The notes beneath the pieces were generated by a model that was given only the letters and a program-made list of their open reading frames with translations, had not been told where the DNA came from and ran no database searches. The position numbers were made by a program, and so were the translations under genes. From positions 26,185-90,184 of the forward strand of contig JACPJR010000009.1 in NCBI GenBank assembly GCA_016187565.1: a stretch of DNA of 64,000 nucleotides, given 5' to 3'. Position 1 is the first letter of the stretch; every line of letters begins with the position of its first letter. The DNA comes from Candidatus Woesearchaeota archaeon. Lineage in GTDB: Archaea > Nanobdellota > Nanobdellia > Woesearchaeales > JACPJR01. Shown in pieces: positions 16,801 to 25,505 of the stretch.

Positions 16801-17616
16801 ATGCTAATCAAAAATATTCTCGTCGTGTATATGCAGCCCCAAAGTCCGGAAGAAAGGGCTACTCTTCATGTAGTTACCTCATATCTAAAGACCTTGCCCC
16901 TTACCCTTACCTCGATTGAACGTGAATATCTGAATGAAACGATTGTCAAGGGCCGTGACCTTATTTTAACGCTTGGTGGTGACGGAACGTTTATCCGTAC
17001 CAGCCATCATGTACTTGATACGACTCCTCTCTTGGGGGTCAATACGAACCCTCTGCAAAAAGAAGGATTCTACATGGCGTGTACTAAAGAAGATTTTGTC
17101 GCTAAGATGGAGATGGTTCGTCATGGTAAAGCCAAACTCATCTCGTACTTAAGGCTAGAAACAACGATAAAAGATCCGCATAAAAATGAAAGAGTAAGAA
17201 AAACAGCCTTGGCTACCAATGAAGTCTATATTGGGCCGGTCAAACCAAGTCATGCACTTCGCTGCCTTCTAAAGGTCAAGGGAAGAGAAGAACGACAGCT
17301 GAGCAGTGGTGTTTTAGTGGCCACGCCAACCGGATCACATGGATGGGTAAAATCTGCTGGGGGAAAACCCATGAATCTCTCGCGAAAAGCCCTCCAATAT
17401 TTAGTACGAGAGCCACATGTAGGAAGAGTAAACAAGGCAACGCTTGTGAAGGGCATTCTCCCGGCAAAAGAATCTGTCCACGTAACCACTATCAGTAGTA
17501 AAAGCATGGTGGTTATCGACTCTTTGAGCGAAGAGTACTACTGTGAAAGAGGGGCTATTATCACCGTAAGGATAACTGAAAAGCCGCTGTATGTCTTTAC
17601 CTTTCCAAGGAATTAG
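16801..17616 (+). CDS. NAD kinase
   Basis: ATP- or polyphosphate-dependent NAD phosphorylation, making NADP. The GGDGT motif (TLGGDGTFIRTSHH) is near residue 58 and the N-T-N-P substrate motif (LGVNTNPLQKEGF) near 78; the glycine-rich region (VATPTGSHGWVKSAGG) is near 178. About 271 aa from ATG 16801; a TTG at 16789 would add four residues. The upstream TATA-like CTTATAAATG (16743-16752) is shared with the divergent KH gene region. Confidence 0.92.
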   Translation: MLIKNILVVYMQPQSPEERATLHVVTSYLKTLPLTLTSIEREYLNETIVKGRDLILTLGGDGTFIRTSHHVLDTTPLLGVNTNPLQKEGFYMACTKEDFVAKMEMVRHGKAKLISYLRLETTIKDPHKNERVRKTALATNEVYIGPVKPSHALRCLLKVKGREERQLSSGVLVATPTGSHGWVKSAGGKPMNLSRKALQYLVREPHVGRVNKATLVKGILPAKESVHVTTISSKSMVVIDSLSEEYYCERGAIITVRITEKPLYVFTFPRN

Positions 17617-17801
17617 TCCAATAACAGCATATCAATACTTTCGTACGGTGCATAGTTGTGCTCTTCATTGATCTTTCGTGCTGTCTTAAATTCTGCCGAT
17701 GTTGGCATTCTCCTCAGTCCATCAATAAAGCCGCATTTATTGCACTGCCCGCCTATGGGTACTTTATTTTCTCGACAAAATTCACATTTTTTGAATGCCA
17801 T
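17613..17801 (-). CDS. Small zinc-ribbon protein
   Basis: A 62-aa protein with two CxxC pairs (CEFCREN and CNKCGF) making one zinc ribbon, then a helical tail. It converges on the NAD kinase gene, overlapping its stop by 4 nt. Size and motif spacing are those of small archaeal zinc proteins of unknown role. Confidence 0.82.
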   Translation of the reverse strand: MAFKKCEFCRENKVPIGGQCNKCGFIDGLRRMPTSAEFKTARKINEEHNYAPYESIDMLLLD

Positions 17802-17842
17802 AAAAAAGAGAGGAAGAATAAAAATTTTTAAATGTTTCGTTC

Positions 17843-18406
17843 TTAAGCTTTTCCACGACTTTCGCCAAAAACAAGCCCGCTACCGATAAGATGTGCAACG
17901 CGTAAGGGTTCAGGAATGTCTGCATGAGTGGTTGTAATCTGAAGCATCTGTGCTACCGTGGTTAAATCAATACCACAGCGTTGTATATAGATCTTTCCTA
18001 CCCGTTCTATAGGGCCCGCATGTTCAATCAAGGGTATCTTTGCGTCCTTGTGGAGTTTGTGCAGTGTTTCCTTTATCTTTTCTATGTTTGGAAATTTCCG
18101 CATGACAACAATAACGGGGAGTCTTGTTTCTTTATGAAGGGTTTGCACATCGATGACATTAAACCCTGCTACAGCAATGCCATCTAAAAGAATTGCTTGA
18201 AGTTGGGCATGAAATTTTTTACTTTTGCAAATCATGGTCACGAGCTTTGTTGTTGCGTCATCACCGTCAACTTTTACCATCGTAGAAAGGATACCATCAA
18301 TAAAAGAGCCACCACGAAAAACAACCCCAATGACTGGTGTTTCGTGATCATGCCATTTGTCAAAAGGGGCATCATCAATGCCAAGAACCCGTATCTCTTT
18401 TTTCAT
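17843..18406 (-). CDS. DUF99 family protein (endonuclease V-like fold)
   Basis: About 187 aa. The family signature IRVLGIDDAPF is at the N-terminus, followed by VIGVVFRGG, LVTMICKSKKF and LLDGIAVAGFNVID. DUF99 proteins share a fold with endonuclease V, but their activity is not established. I set the start at ATG 18406 because it makes an ATGA overlap with the upstream gene and begins at the domain; the open frame continues upstream but encodes nothing family-like. Confidence 0.88.
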   Translation of the reverse strand: MKKEIRVLGIDDAPFDKWHDHETPVIGVVFRGGSFIDGILSTMVKVDGDDATTKLVTMICKSKKFHAQLQAILLDGIAVAGFNVIDVQTLHKETRLPVIVVMRKFPNIEKIKETLHKLHKDAKIPLIEHAGPIERVGKIYIQRCGIDLTTVAQMLQITTTHADIPEPLRVAHLIGSGLVFGESRGKA

Positions 18407-18663
18407 CGCTGATGTAACCACCATTTTTTGCAGAGGGGGAGGGTCAATGTTGACACAAAAAATGCTGTTGTTGGAACAAGTGCATTGAGCCATGGCTCGG
18501 GAAGCTTTACGGTTATAAAAAGAACCACCATGACAAGATAAGTTAGTATTGCAATGATCACTTTTCTCGTCCAGGACGTCTCCCACGCCTTATCTGCCTC
18601 AACTCGTCTATTGCGCTCCTTAACCTCCGCAATGTCTTTCGCCAGTTTGGTAAGCGTCGTCAT
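18403..18663 (-). CDS. Small membrane protein with coiled-coil head
   Basis: An 86-aa protein: residues 1-28 charged and helical (AEVKERNRRVEADKAWE), then two hydrophobic segments (about 33-50 and 60-77) separated by LPEPWLN. It looks like a small two-pass membrane protein with a cytosolic coiled coil. Coupled by ATGA to the DUF99 gene. Confidence 0.75.
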   Translation of the reverse strand: MTTLTKLAKDIAEVKERNRRVEADKAWETSWTRKVIIAILTYLVMVVLFITVKLPEPWLNALVPTTAFFVSTLTLPLCKKWWLHQR

Positions 18664-18773
18664 AGACCTCTCTGAGACAAATTCCTATAAAAAGATTTTG
18701 GAGATCTTGGAAAATAAACACAACGATAAGTATTTATGTCCATCCTGTTTTTATGATGGTATAGTATTGCACC

Positions 18774-19679
18774 ATGGCACGGTCACAACGCTTTTGTTTA
18801 GGGGGAATTTATTTAGTGACACTTTTTCTCGTTGCTCTGAATGTTCGTGCTGCAGAGTGGAAAGAGAATAGCATAACTACACGTGTCTTTAATCATGGAG
18901 ACGTACAGGTCCAAATCATGAATTATACTAGTTTTGATGGTGCGGTTCTTGATGTTGCTGTTGCACAACCGCCGGACTTTAATCCAACCATGCCTTATGA
19001 TGTGGTGATCCTTGCACACGGTGGGGTAGAGAGGGCATGGGACGAAGAAAATCGCTTTGCAAGTAATTTGTTTTGGATGGTACGATTAGCACGGAACAAT
19101 TATGTTGCACTTTATCCAGATGCTCGTCTCTTGAGTTATCGAACCTTCGGACCTAAGGACTTAATGACATTAATCTATCTTCTACGAAATAATGAAACAA
19201 CCGTGCTCGTGGATAATATTGCGTGCCATGGAGAAAGTGCAGGGTATCTTTCTGTCTTTACCTTGGTAACCGATTATCCCTCTGCCTGTGATGCTTTTAT
19301 TGGACTCTATCCTGCACAAGATCCAGATAATAGAGAGTACTTTACTGATCCAGAACGCTTAGCAAAAATAACCGCAAAAACATTTTACTCAGTAGGTACT
19401 GAAGACGATCCCTATACTGGCTATGTCGAGGAGTATGATCTCCTTCTTCCTGAAGCAAACCCTGGCGTTGATTATCAGAGCAGATACTATGAGGGGAGTG
19501 GGCATGGATTCTTTTTTCAGCATGGCAAGTCATTCTCGTATCATGGAAGAGAGTATCAGGCACGCTATGACCCTCATTGGCAAGAGGCAGAACGAGATAT
19601 GCTTGATTTCTTAGCCTACAGTCTTCAAGGCAAAGAACCGCCAGTATGGTGGAATACACCGAATGCCCGAAGATCGTAA
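18774..19679 (+). CDS. Secreted alpha/beta hydrolase (dienelactone-hydrolase-like)
   Basis: A 301-aa protein with an N-terminal signal peptide (LVTLFLVALNVRAA). An oxyanion-type HGG (ILAHGGV) is near residue 83, the nucleophile elbow G-E-S-A-G (ACHGESAGY) near 150, an acid candidate in VGTEDDPYTG near 207 and the catalytic His in GSGHGFFF near 242. It probably hydrolyses an ester or peptide outside the cell; the substrate is unknown. Confidence 0.85.
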   Translation: MARSQRFCLGGIYLVTLFLVALNVRAAEWKENSITTRVFNHGDVQVQIMNYTSFDGAVLDVAVAQPPDFNPTMPYDVVILAHGGVERAWDEENRFASNLFWMVRLARNNYVALYPDARLLSYRTFGPKDLMTLIYLLRNNETTVLVDNIACHGESAGYLSVFTLVTDYPSACDAFIGLYPAQDPDNREYFTDPERLAKITAKTFYSVGTEDDPYTGYVEEYDLLLPEANPGVDYQSRYYEGSGHGFFFQHGKSFSYHGREYQARYDPHWQEAERDMLDFLAYSLQGKEPPVWWNTPNARRS

Positions 19680-19764
19680 ACAAGCCCATACTACGGGAAA
19701 TCCGGGAGTATCTTCTTTCACAACGCAGCGGTAATTTTATAAAACAAGCAACATTGCTCAGGGT

Positions 19765-20949
19765 ATGAATGAAAGCAGAGAGATTGTTCGTACAGAGAAC
19801 ATTCTGGTTATCCACTATAGTGAAATTGGAACAAAAGGGGATAACCGAAGCCTTTTTGAACAGTGCTTAGTCCGCAATATTAAGGAAAGATTAGGCACGT
19901 TAATCTCGGGTGTGCAACGGGAATATGGAAGGATTATTGTAACCCTGCCTGTTGAGGTGAAACAGGAGGAGATTTTCCAGAGAATGCAATTGTTACCTGG
20001 AGTAGCATTCTTTGCTTTTGCGTATCGTTCTTTGCTCGACACTGCTGCTATGAAAGAGATTAGCATTGCATTGTTGAAGCAAAAATCTTTCATCACCTTT
20101 AAGGTTGATGTCAAACGCTCCAACAAGCTTTTCCCTCAAACGTCGCAAGAGATTGCGAATTCTCTCGGAGATCATATTCGAACAACGCTTCAGAAAAATG
20201 TTAACCTCACAAAGCCAGATCAAAAATTATTCGTGGAAATCGGAGAAAAAAATGCTTACCTTTTTACTGAAAAACACTATGGAACCGGAGGACTTCCTGT
20301 AGGAAGCTCCGGAAAGATTATTGCATCTCTCTCCGGCGGTATTGATAGCCCAGTTGCATCCTTCCTGATGATGAAACGAGGATGTACGGTTATTTTTGTT
20401 CATATCTATAATGAGACTGCCAGTGCGCAAAACAACAAGGAAAAGATACAAGAGTTAGTAACGAAACTGGCATCATTCCAAGGAAGGTCAAAACTCCATA
20501 TTGTTCCGTTCGGCGAGCTTCAACGATTGATCATTGCAGGATGTCCAGCAAAATCTCGTATGATTCTCTATCGGCGTTTGATGATGCGCATTCTTAACAG
20601 CATAGCAAAACAAGAAAAAGCTCGTGCAATTGTTACTGGAGACAGCATCGGGCAGGTTGCATCACAAACATTAGAAAATCTTCAGTGTATCTATGACGCC
20701 TCAACCATTCCCATACTTACGCCCTTAAGCGGTATGAATAAAGATGAAATCATTGCCCTTGCTCAAAAGATAAAAACATATGACATTTCTATTCAATCGT
20801 CATTGGATTGCTGTTCATTTATGATTGCAAAAAATCCAGAAACAAAAGCACGATTACAGAACATTATTGCGATTGAGCAACAGATAGCATTTGCTTCTGC
20901 ATTAGAAGCATGCTTGAATGCCAAGGAGACGATTGTTATAGGAACCTAG
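19765..20949 (+). CDS. thiI: ThiI, tRNA 4-thiouridine synthase
   Basis: 394 aa. N-terminal ferredoxin-like and THUMP domains (residues about 1-170) bind tRNA; the PP-loop ATP pyrophosphatase motif SGGIDSP is near residue 189 (SLSGGIDSPVASF). The conserved C-terminal SSLDCCSFMIAKNPETKA region carries the Cys used for sulfur handling. No rhodanese domain, as in most archaeal forms. The cysteine desulfurase at 47909 could supply sulfur. TATA box about 26 nt upstream, so leaderless. Confidence 0.95.
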   Translation: MNESREIVRTENILVIHYSEIGTKGDNRSLFEQCLVRNIKERLGTLISGVQREYGRIIVTLPVEVKQEEIFQRMQLLPGVAFFAFAYRSLLDTAAMKEISIALLKQKSFITFKVDVKRSNKLFPQTSQEIANSLGDHIRTTLQKNVNLTKPDQKLFVEIGEKNAYLFTEKHYGTGGLPVGSSGKIIASLSGGIDSPVASFLMMKRGCTVIFVHIYNETASAQNNKEKIQELVTKLASFQGRSKLHIVPFGELQRLIIAGCPAKSRMILYRRLMMRILNSIAKQEKARAIVTGDSIGQVASQTLENLQCIYDASTIPILTPLSGMNKDEIIALAQKIKTYDISIQSSLDCCSFMIAKNPETKARLQNIIAIEQQIAFASALEACLNAKETIVIGT

Positions 20950-20950
20950 A

Positions 20951-21121
20951 TTATTATTTGCCTTAGAAAATGATACTGTTTTGATGAAGAAAGTCACAAA
21001 AGAAGGGAAAGTAGACTACCTCATATCAAGAGACAAAAAACATCTTCTGGTGTTAAAAGAATTTGAAGGCATAAGGATAATAAGCCCTGAAGAAGAAGAA
21101 TTGGTTAAACTCTTTCTCTAA
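20951..21121 (+). pseudogene. C-terminal fragment of a PIN-domain toxin
   Basis: Immediately after thiI an open frame reads GKVDYLISRDKKHLLVLKEF and then EGIRIISPEE. This is the typical C-terminal end of PIN-domain ribonucleases (VapC-like): the D-Y-L-I-S-R-D-K strand with the catalytic Asp, followed by a P-x-E. The N-terminal two thirds, with the first acidic residues, are absent, and no antitoxin is present. An ATG at 20984 could make a 45-aa peptide. Most likely a decayed toxin gene. Confidence 0.6.
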
Positions 21122-21863
21122 AGTTTAAATTATTAATCTCAATTTTTTGATTCTGTATATTACTTCTTATTCGAATACCCACGATCAATTTTGGACACAA
21201 TTTCTCTTTTTTCATATGTTGAATAACATCTTTATGACTTTCTGAAACGAACTCACTGTCCTTGCGAATTGCTTTTTCAAAATGAATTATTCTTTCGTTA
21301 CGGTCTTTTAAAATATGATCTTTAACTAATTTAGGGTTATTAGTCAGATTATACCATCCAAACGAACCATCATCATATTGAAGGATTAAATATAGACAAT
21401 ACTTTTTGTTTTTAGTACGACGATAATCAATCTTATACTTCTCATCTAATAAAACGGCTTTCCTAAAAATAATATCTTTAAATTGCCAATTATTCCATGT
21501 GAGACTCCTCTTTGATTCCGAATTTCTTAAATTTTTAAATTTTAAATATTTCCAACTAATGTACAAGTTATAAAGACTTATAAAACTAAATAATAACAAA
21601 CCTATAATTATGAGCATTGAAAAGAAATCTGCTGTCATAAGAAATTGAGTTATCGTTTGAAAAGAAATCACAATACTAATTTTAAAAAATGCTAACGCCA
21701 CAAGTGACAATAAAACAATATTCACTATAACAAAAGCTTTCCTTCTCCATCTAAGATGGGATCTGAATTGATTATATTCAAAATCTCCTTCATATCTGTC
21801 TCTTAACAAATCTTTCTCGCCGTTTAATATATCCTTTAGTGTAGTTAGTATGATTTCTACCAT
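21105..21863 (-). CDS. Uncharacterised two-pass membrane protein
   Basis: A 252-aa protein. Hydrophobic segments at about residues 44-64 and 82-102 are followed by a 150-residue charged soluble domain (LYLILQYDDGSFGWYNLTNN). Unrecognised family. AT-rich codon use. Its stop overlaps the PIN fragment on the other strand. The high AT content and relic neighbour suggest recently acquired or decaying sequence. Confidence 0.7.
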   Translation of the reverse strand: MVEIILTTLKDILNGEKDLLRDRYEGDFEYNQFRSHLRWRRKAFVIVNIVLLSLVALAFFKISIVISFQTITQFLMTADFFSMLIIIGLLLFSFISLYNLYISWKYLKFKNLRNSESKRSLTWNNWQFKDIIFRKAVLLDEKYKIDYRRTKNKKYCLYLILQYDDGSFGWYNLTNNPKLVKDHILKDRNERIIHFEKAIRKDSEFVSESHKDVIQHMKKEKLCPKLIVGIRIRSNIQNQKIEINNLNFRERV

Positions 21864-21941
21864 CGTACATTAGGAAAACGTTTGATCTGCTTAAACATAG
21901 AAAAATTTCTCTTCCTATATTTGCCTCTCAAAGATTTGAAC

Positions 21942-23723
21942 TTAACTCCTTCTCTCTGCGATAACCTGGAATAATGCCTTTGCTGCTTCTTCTGGTCCTT
22001 TAGTTTCATAACCAGGAATTCCTAGTCTCGTCCTAAGTTGAGCAACAATAATGCCGCTCCTGAAAAATGCTTCAAAGAATTTGATTGCGATTGGTTCATG
22101 TAGTTCCTTATATTGTATGGGCCCAAAGATATTTGCAAAGTAAGTTGTACTCAATCCCTTCTCGGTTGTTGTTCCCTTGGCCATCCGTTTTCCTTCACGA
22201 AAAACACCAAGGGCGTCCTGCGGAGTATGGAGTTGTTGAAAGAGAGGATGAGTAGCATCAACATTTTCATAATTGTTTGCATACAAAAAATAATCAACGG
22301 TATATCCCTGAAGAACTTCTTGAAGTGTGGTAATGGGCAATATTGCTCGGGCATTTATTTTTTGTGGACTCATAATAATGCTTCTATCAAGATTTCCAAA
22401 CGCAAATCCTGGTTGAAGATCATCTAAACGGACAAATGCACCAGTCTCAGTACCATATGCTTTTATTATATCATACGGAGTTAACTCCAGAGAGCCCATA
22501 TCATCAAAAATAATCGTCATATCTCGGATGTAGTCCTTTGCTAAAACACGAAACGCCTCCAAAGATTCAGACTTTCCTGCACCGCTATCACCAAAGATAA
22601 CGACGTTTGCTGACTTTCCATTCTTCAGCATGATGTTAACCATAGCACCGTGGACAGGTAATCTGCCACGCTTGATCATGATGCTGTTGTGCAATGTTAG
22701 CATCATTTTCTTGAGGTAGCCAAAATACGCATAGGTCTCATGATCTGGAATCAAACCAACAAAATAGTTATGGACTTTGTCTTCATAAAAAATCGTTTGA
22801 TCCTTATATCCATCAAACACGTCATGAGGAATGCCATAGAAAAATATTGCATCTGGCTTTTTTCCTAACTCTGTTTCGTCTGCCAGTTCAAAGAGATTTG
22901 CCAAGGACATGCCTAACCCGATAAATGTAGTGTTGAAATAAACAAGAACAGTAAGATCTGCAACCTTCGCTGGATAACATAACCATTCTGCTGGTGACAA
23001 ATGAAGGGATTGCAAAATTGCTGAAGCAGTACTCCCAACAACCTGAAACTGACCTGTTCGTTTGTTCATTGGAGGATCAAGAATTAATGGGGGAACAATA
23101 AGGACTTGACGAATGACAGGAATTTCTTTTAAAAAGGTATATGGCTCTTGGAGATGCGCCATTGGTTTCTTGACGGCAATCGCTGCTGTCTGACAGCCTG
23201 CAGGTAGTTGTCGATAAATTTTTGGATGATCTCCGGTTATATTCTCACAGATATCGCGGTAGACGCCAAGCACCAAATGATTAAGGGATTCAACAGTTCT
23301 ATTGAAGGTACGGTATGGCCGTTTCTCAAAAGAGTGTTCGCTCTCCATCCCGGAATAACAGACCAAGAATCGTTCATATGACCTCCAGAAGTTGTAAAGG
23401 GATTCAACCAACTGGTGAAGTAGATAACTATCCTTAAAATAAGGGGAAAATGCTGGTTCTTTTTGTAAAAGGTCATTTTTTGGTTTTGAGGATAAATGCA
23501 GAAGCAGTAAACAAAGCTGGTCGTCCTGCTCATATGCAGATAATCCTTGAGGAAAAACACCTAGGTATTTGGAGTTATGTCCCCGTAAATGTTCAAGAAA
23601 GCGATGAATGGTCTCTTTGAAAAGAGCAGAACTTAACAATTCATGGGCAGTCTGACAAACATTCCCGGTTGTTTTGATTATTGCTTGATTGCCATGAAAT
23701 GAAAACGTATCATACTCTCCCAT
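21942..23723 (-). CDS. PEP carboxykinase/HPr kinase-like P-loop protein
   Basis: About 593 aa. The P-loop GDSGAGKSES is near residue 390, followed by a paired-Asp metal motif (IIFDDMG), the arrangement of the PEPCK/HPr-kinase superfamily. The N-terminal 300 residues have no recognised domain. Proteins of this type are seen in several archaea and bacteria; the reaction is unproven. I choose ATG 23723 because a TATA box (CTATATAAAT, about 23758-23767) would place transcription start near 23737; the more distal ATG 23774 lies upstream of it. Confidence 0.75.
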   Translation of the reverse strand: MGEYDTFSFHGNQAIIKTTGNVCQTAHELLSSALFKETIHRFLEHLRGHNSKYLGVFPQGLSAYEQDDQLCLLLLHLSSKPKNDLLQKEPAFSPYFKDSYLLHQLVESLYNFWRSYERFLVCYSGMESEHSFEKRPYRTFNRTVESLNHLVLGVYRDICENITGDHPKIYRQLPAGCQTAAIAVKKPMAHLQEPYTFLKEIPVIRQVLIVPPLILDPPMNKRTGQFQVVGSTASAILQSLHLSPAEWLCYPAKVADLTVLVYFNTTFIGLGMSLANLFELADETELGKKPDAIFFYGIPHDVFDGYKDQTIFYEDKVHNYFVGLIPDHETYAYFGYLKKMMLTLHNSIMIKRGRLPVHGAMVNIMLKNGKSANVVIFGDSGAGKSESLEAFRVLAKDYIRDMTIIFDDMGSLELTPYDIIKAYGTETGAFVRLDDLQPGFAFGNLDRSIIMSPQKINARAILPITTLQEVLQGYTVDYFLYANNYENVDATHPLFQQLHTPQDALGVFREGKRMAKGTTTEKGLSTTYFANIFGPIQYKELHEPIAIKFFEAFFRSGIIVAQLRTRLGIPGYETKGPEEAAKALFQVIAERRS

Positions 23724-23816
23724 AACCACCCCACCCATGCTTAGGAATGAGAGTCGATTTATATAGTTTCGCATGTGTATGCTCTTGGATCAGAAATGTA
23801 AAATGAGCAGTTAACT

Positions 23817-24002
23817 CAGCGCCAATAATGGCAGTGCGACGGTCAAAACCTCACGTATTCGGTTTTGCCCTACGAGCCACTCCGTAGGAGCCTCGGCTCG
23901 CCGCACGCCACGTTGGCGCTGACGAAGCGGGCCCCCTTCGGGGTGCTTCGTAGGATTGCTCGCAAGCAATCCGTCAGCCGCCATCGGCGTGGCGTGCTTT
24001 TT
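23817..24002 (+). ncRNA. Candidate GC-rich structured RNA
   Basis: About 185 nt of strikingly GC-rich sequence in an AT-rich genome, ending in TTTTT (23998-24002). Long helices: CAGCGCCAA (23817) with TTGGCGCTG (23913); GCACGCCACG (23903) with CGTGGCGTGC (23988); CTGACG with CGTCAG. Terminal hairpins include a CCCC-TTCG-GGG tetraloop stem inside CGAAGC/GCTTCG, and GGATTGC/GCAATCC. Some helices are mutually exclusive. No match to RNase P, SRP or tRNA motifs that I could find. A divergent TATA region upstream could drive it. Confidence 0.5.
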
Positions 24003-24086
24003 ATGGATTATATATTTGGTTAGACAACTTGACTTTACAAGAAAGTAATCTTTATAAGGTTGGCTTATTTTTTCTTGAAGGGTGAG

Positions 24087-24464
24087 ATGATGAAACAAAT
24101 AACTCCAGTACTTGCTCCGCATGCAAAAACCATTCGTGCATCGTACGATCCTTTACGAGATTGGCGTATGGATAAAAAGGGCTATTTTCTCATTCGCATC
24201 AATCCTGATACCAAAACGCTTGAAGTTGGCCACTGCAAAAAGAACAATGTCATTGAAACCCTTGTTATTGGAGATACGCCAGAAGAGATTTACATGACAA
24301 TTATCCATGAAAAACTAAGTGATTTTCCACCACATTGTGCATATCTTGGCAAAGAACTCCAAAAGGCATTTATTGCTCGTGCACTAGGAATTCCCTATGT
24401 ACAAGATGATCCGCTCGATCTCTCGTCAATTACTTCTCGCAAAAAGAAGTCTCCAAATCCCTAA
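24087..24464 (+). CDS. DUF4346-like protein
   Basis: About 125 aa, soluble. The order ASYDPLRDWRMDKKGYFLIR, then TLEVGHCKKNNVIE and AYLGKELQKAFIARALG, is that of DUF4346, a domain also seen near methyltransferase MtrA-like proteins. Biochemical role unknown. ATG 24087 is preceded by GGTGAG; an in-frame TTG at 24060 lies too close to the TATA box (TCTTTATAAG, about 24049-24058). Confidence 0.72.
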   Translation: MMKQITPVLAPHAKTIRASYDPLRDWRMDKKGYFLIRINPDTKTLEVGHCKKNNVIETLVIGDTPEEIYMTIIHEKLSDFPPHCAYLGKELQKAFIARALGIPYVQDDPLDLSSITSRKKKSPNP

Positions 24465-24557
24465 TATTTCGCCATATTCGCGTTCAATGGTACGGCATAT
24501 TTTGCCGCACTTTGGACAAGTGCCGGTCTTTCTGCGGCTTTTCAAGCCGATTATCAC
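24426..24557 (-). CDS. Possible tiny zinc-ribbon ORF
   Basis: A 43-codon minus-strand frame from GTG 24557 contains TGTCPKCGKICRTIEREYGE, which looks protein-like. It overlaps the end of the DUF4346 gene and has only three cysteines. It may be a gene fragment; weak support. Confidence 0.25.
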   Translation of the reverse strand: MIIGLKSRRKTGTCPKCGKICRTIEREYGEILGIWRLLFARSN

Positions 24558-24589
24558 ATCAGTTTCCCAATCCAGAACGTAAAATTTAA

Positions 24590-24609
24590 ATATAAGAATA
24601 TTCTAATAT
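24590..24609. promoter_or_regulatory. Probable ArsR operator
   Basis: A 20-bp near-palindrome ATATAAGAATATTCTAATAT (18 of 20 positions symmetric, perfect core AGAATATTCT) lies 6 nt before the ArsR start and overlaps the TATA region (TTTAAATA). Position and symmetry fit autorepression by the ArsR protein that follows. Confidence 0.6.
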
Positions 24610-24615
24610 GATACT

Positions 24616-24942
24616 ATGAGAGAATTGTATGCCCTTCATGCGGAGATGTGCAAAGTGTTTTCAAATCCGACACGATTGGAGATTCTGAATCTCTTACGAG
24701 ATAAAGAGCGGTCAGTGACCGAATTAATAAGAAAAACAAGTTCAAGCCAAGCAAACATTTCCCAACATCTATCGGTAATGAAATCTAAAGGGATTTTGCT
24801 ATCAAAAAGAAAAGGGAAACATGTTTACTACAAACTAGAAAATCCAAAAATCATCAAAGCCTTTGATCTCATCAGAGAGGTTTTAGGTGAAAGATTAAAG
24901 AGAAATGGCAATCTTGTTAAAGAAGATAGGCAGAGAACATGA
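24616..24942 (+). CDS. ArsR-family transcriptional regulator
   Basis: A 108-aa winged helix-turn-helix protein: FSNPTRLEILNLLRDKERSV then SSQANISQHLSVMKSKGIL and a wing (RKGKHVYYKL). No Cys-Val-Cys metal motif in helix alpha-3; a single Cys is near residue 14 (EMCKVFSNP). It likely senses a metal or redox signal and controls the cluster that follows. Its stop overlaps the next start by 4 nt. Probably leaderless. Confidence 0.92.
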   Translation: MRELYALHAEMCKVFSNPTRLEILNLLRDKERSVTELIRKTSSSQANISQHLSVMKSKGILLSKRKGKHVYYKLENPKIIKAFDLIREVLGERLKRNGNLVKEDRQRT

Positions 24943-25445
24943 AACCATTGAATCTAAAAGAACTGGATGACGTATCAAAATTAGTGCTTATTGTTTTAGC
25001 TGCCATTGTTGGGTATTTTCTGGTTTTTGCAATCGTAAGTCCATTCGGGGCGCCACAAGAAACATCGGTGATGCAGACGATGAACACCATGATGGGAGCA
25101 AAGATGATGAATTTTTCTACAACGGGTTCACGTACCATAAATCTTCTTTCGTTGATTTTCGCTGGAGGACTTGGATTCGTAATCTCATTATATCTGTTCG
25201 GGACAAAAACAGAAGATAAAGAATACCTTATCTTAAGAAAAGCCTTGTCAGAAGACGAAAAGAGAATCCTCGATGAGATAAAAAAGGCTGGAGAGATCAC
25301 GCAAGATTCATTACGATTTCGATTGGATTGGAGCAAAGCAAAGACTTCAACGATTTTGACAAATCTTGACAAAATGAATTTAATTCAAAGGGAAAGGACA
25401 GGAAAAACCTATAAAGTCTATTTGCAAAAAAAACCGTCGGTTTAA
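24939..25445 (+). CDS. Membrane-anchored winged-helix regulator
   Basis: A 168-aa protein: two hydrophobic segments (about residues 15-35 and 68-88) with a Met-rich outer loop (MQTMNTMMGAKMMN), then a cytosolic winged helix (LDEIKKAGEITQDSLRFRL and KTSTILTNLDKMNLIQRE). The layout suggests a one-component sensor: a Met-rich metal-binding loop outside, DNA binding inside. Coupled to the ArsR gene. Confidence 0.8.
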   Translation: MKPLNLKELDDVSKLVLIVLAAIVGYFLVFAIVSPFGAPQETSVMQTMNTMMGAKMMNFSTTGSRTINLLSLIFAGGLGFVISLYLFGTKTEDKEYLILRKALSEDEKRILDEIKKAGEITQDSLRFRLDWSKAKTSTILTNLDKMNLIQRERTGKTYKVYLQKKPSV

Positions 25446-25505
25446 AACGGTTTAAGGGGCAAAATAGTTATTCCTGTAAAGATGACAAGATCATGGTGAT
25501 GGCAA

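Noticed and set aside
21905..21945. TTTGAAC motif that could be a tRNA T arm
   Set aside because: No matching acceptor, D or anticodon arms nearby; chance match at the end of the P-loop protein gene.
23811..24122. A 103-codon minus-strand frame over the GC-rich region
   Set aside because: The sequence is dominated by perfect inverted repeats, and the product is low-complexity Arg/Pro/Gly; an RNA explanation is better.
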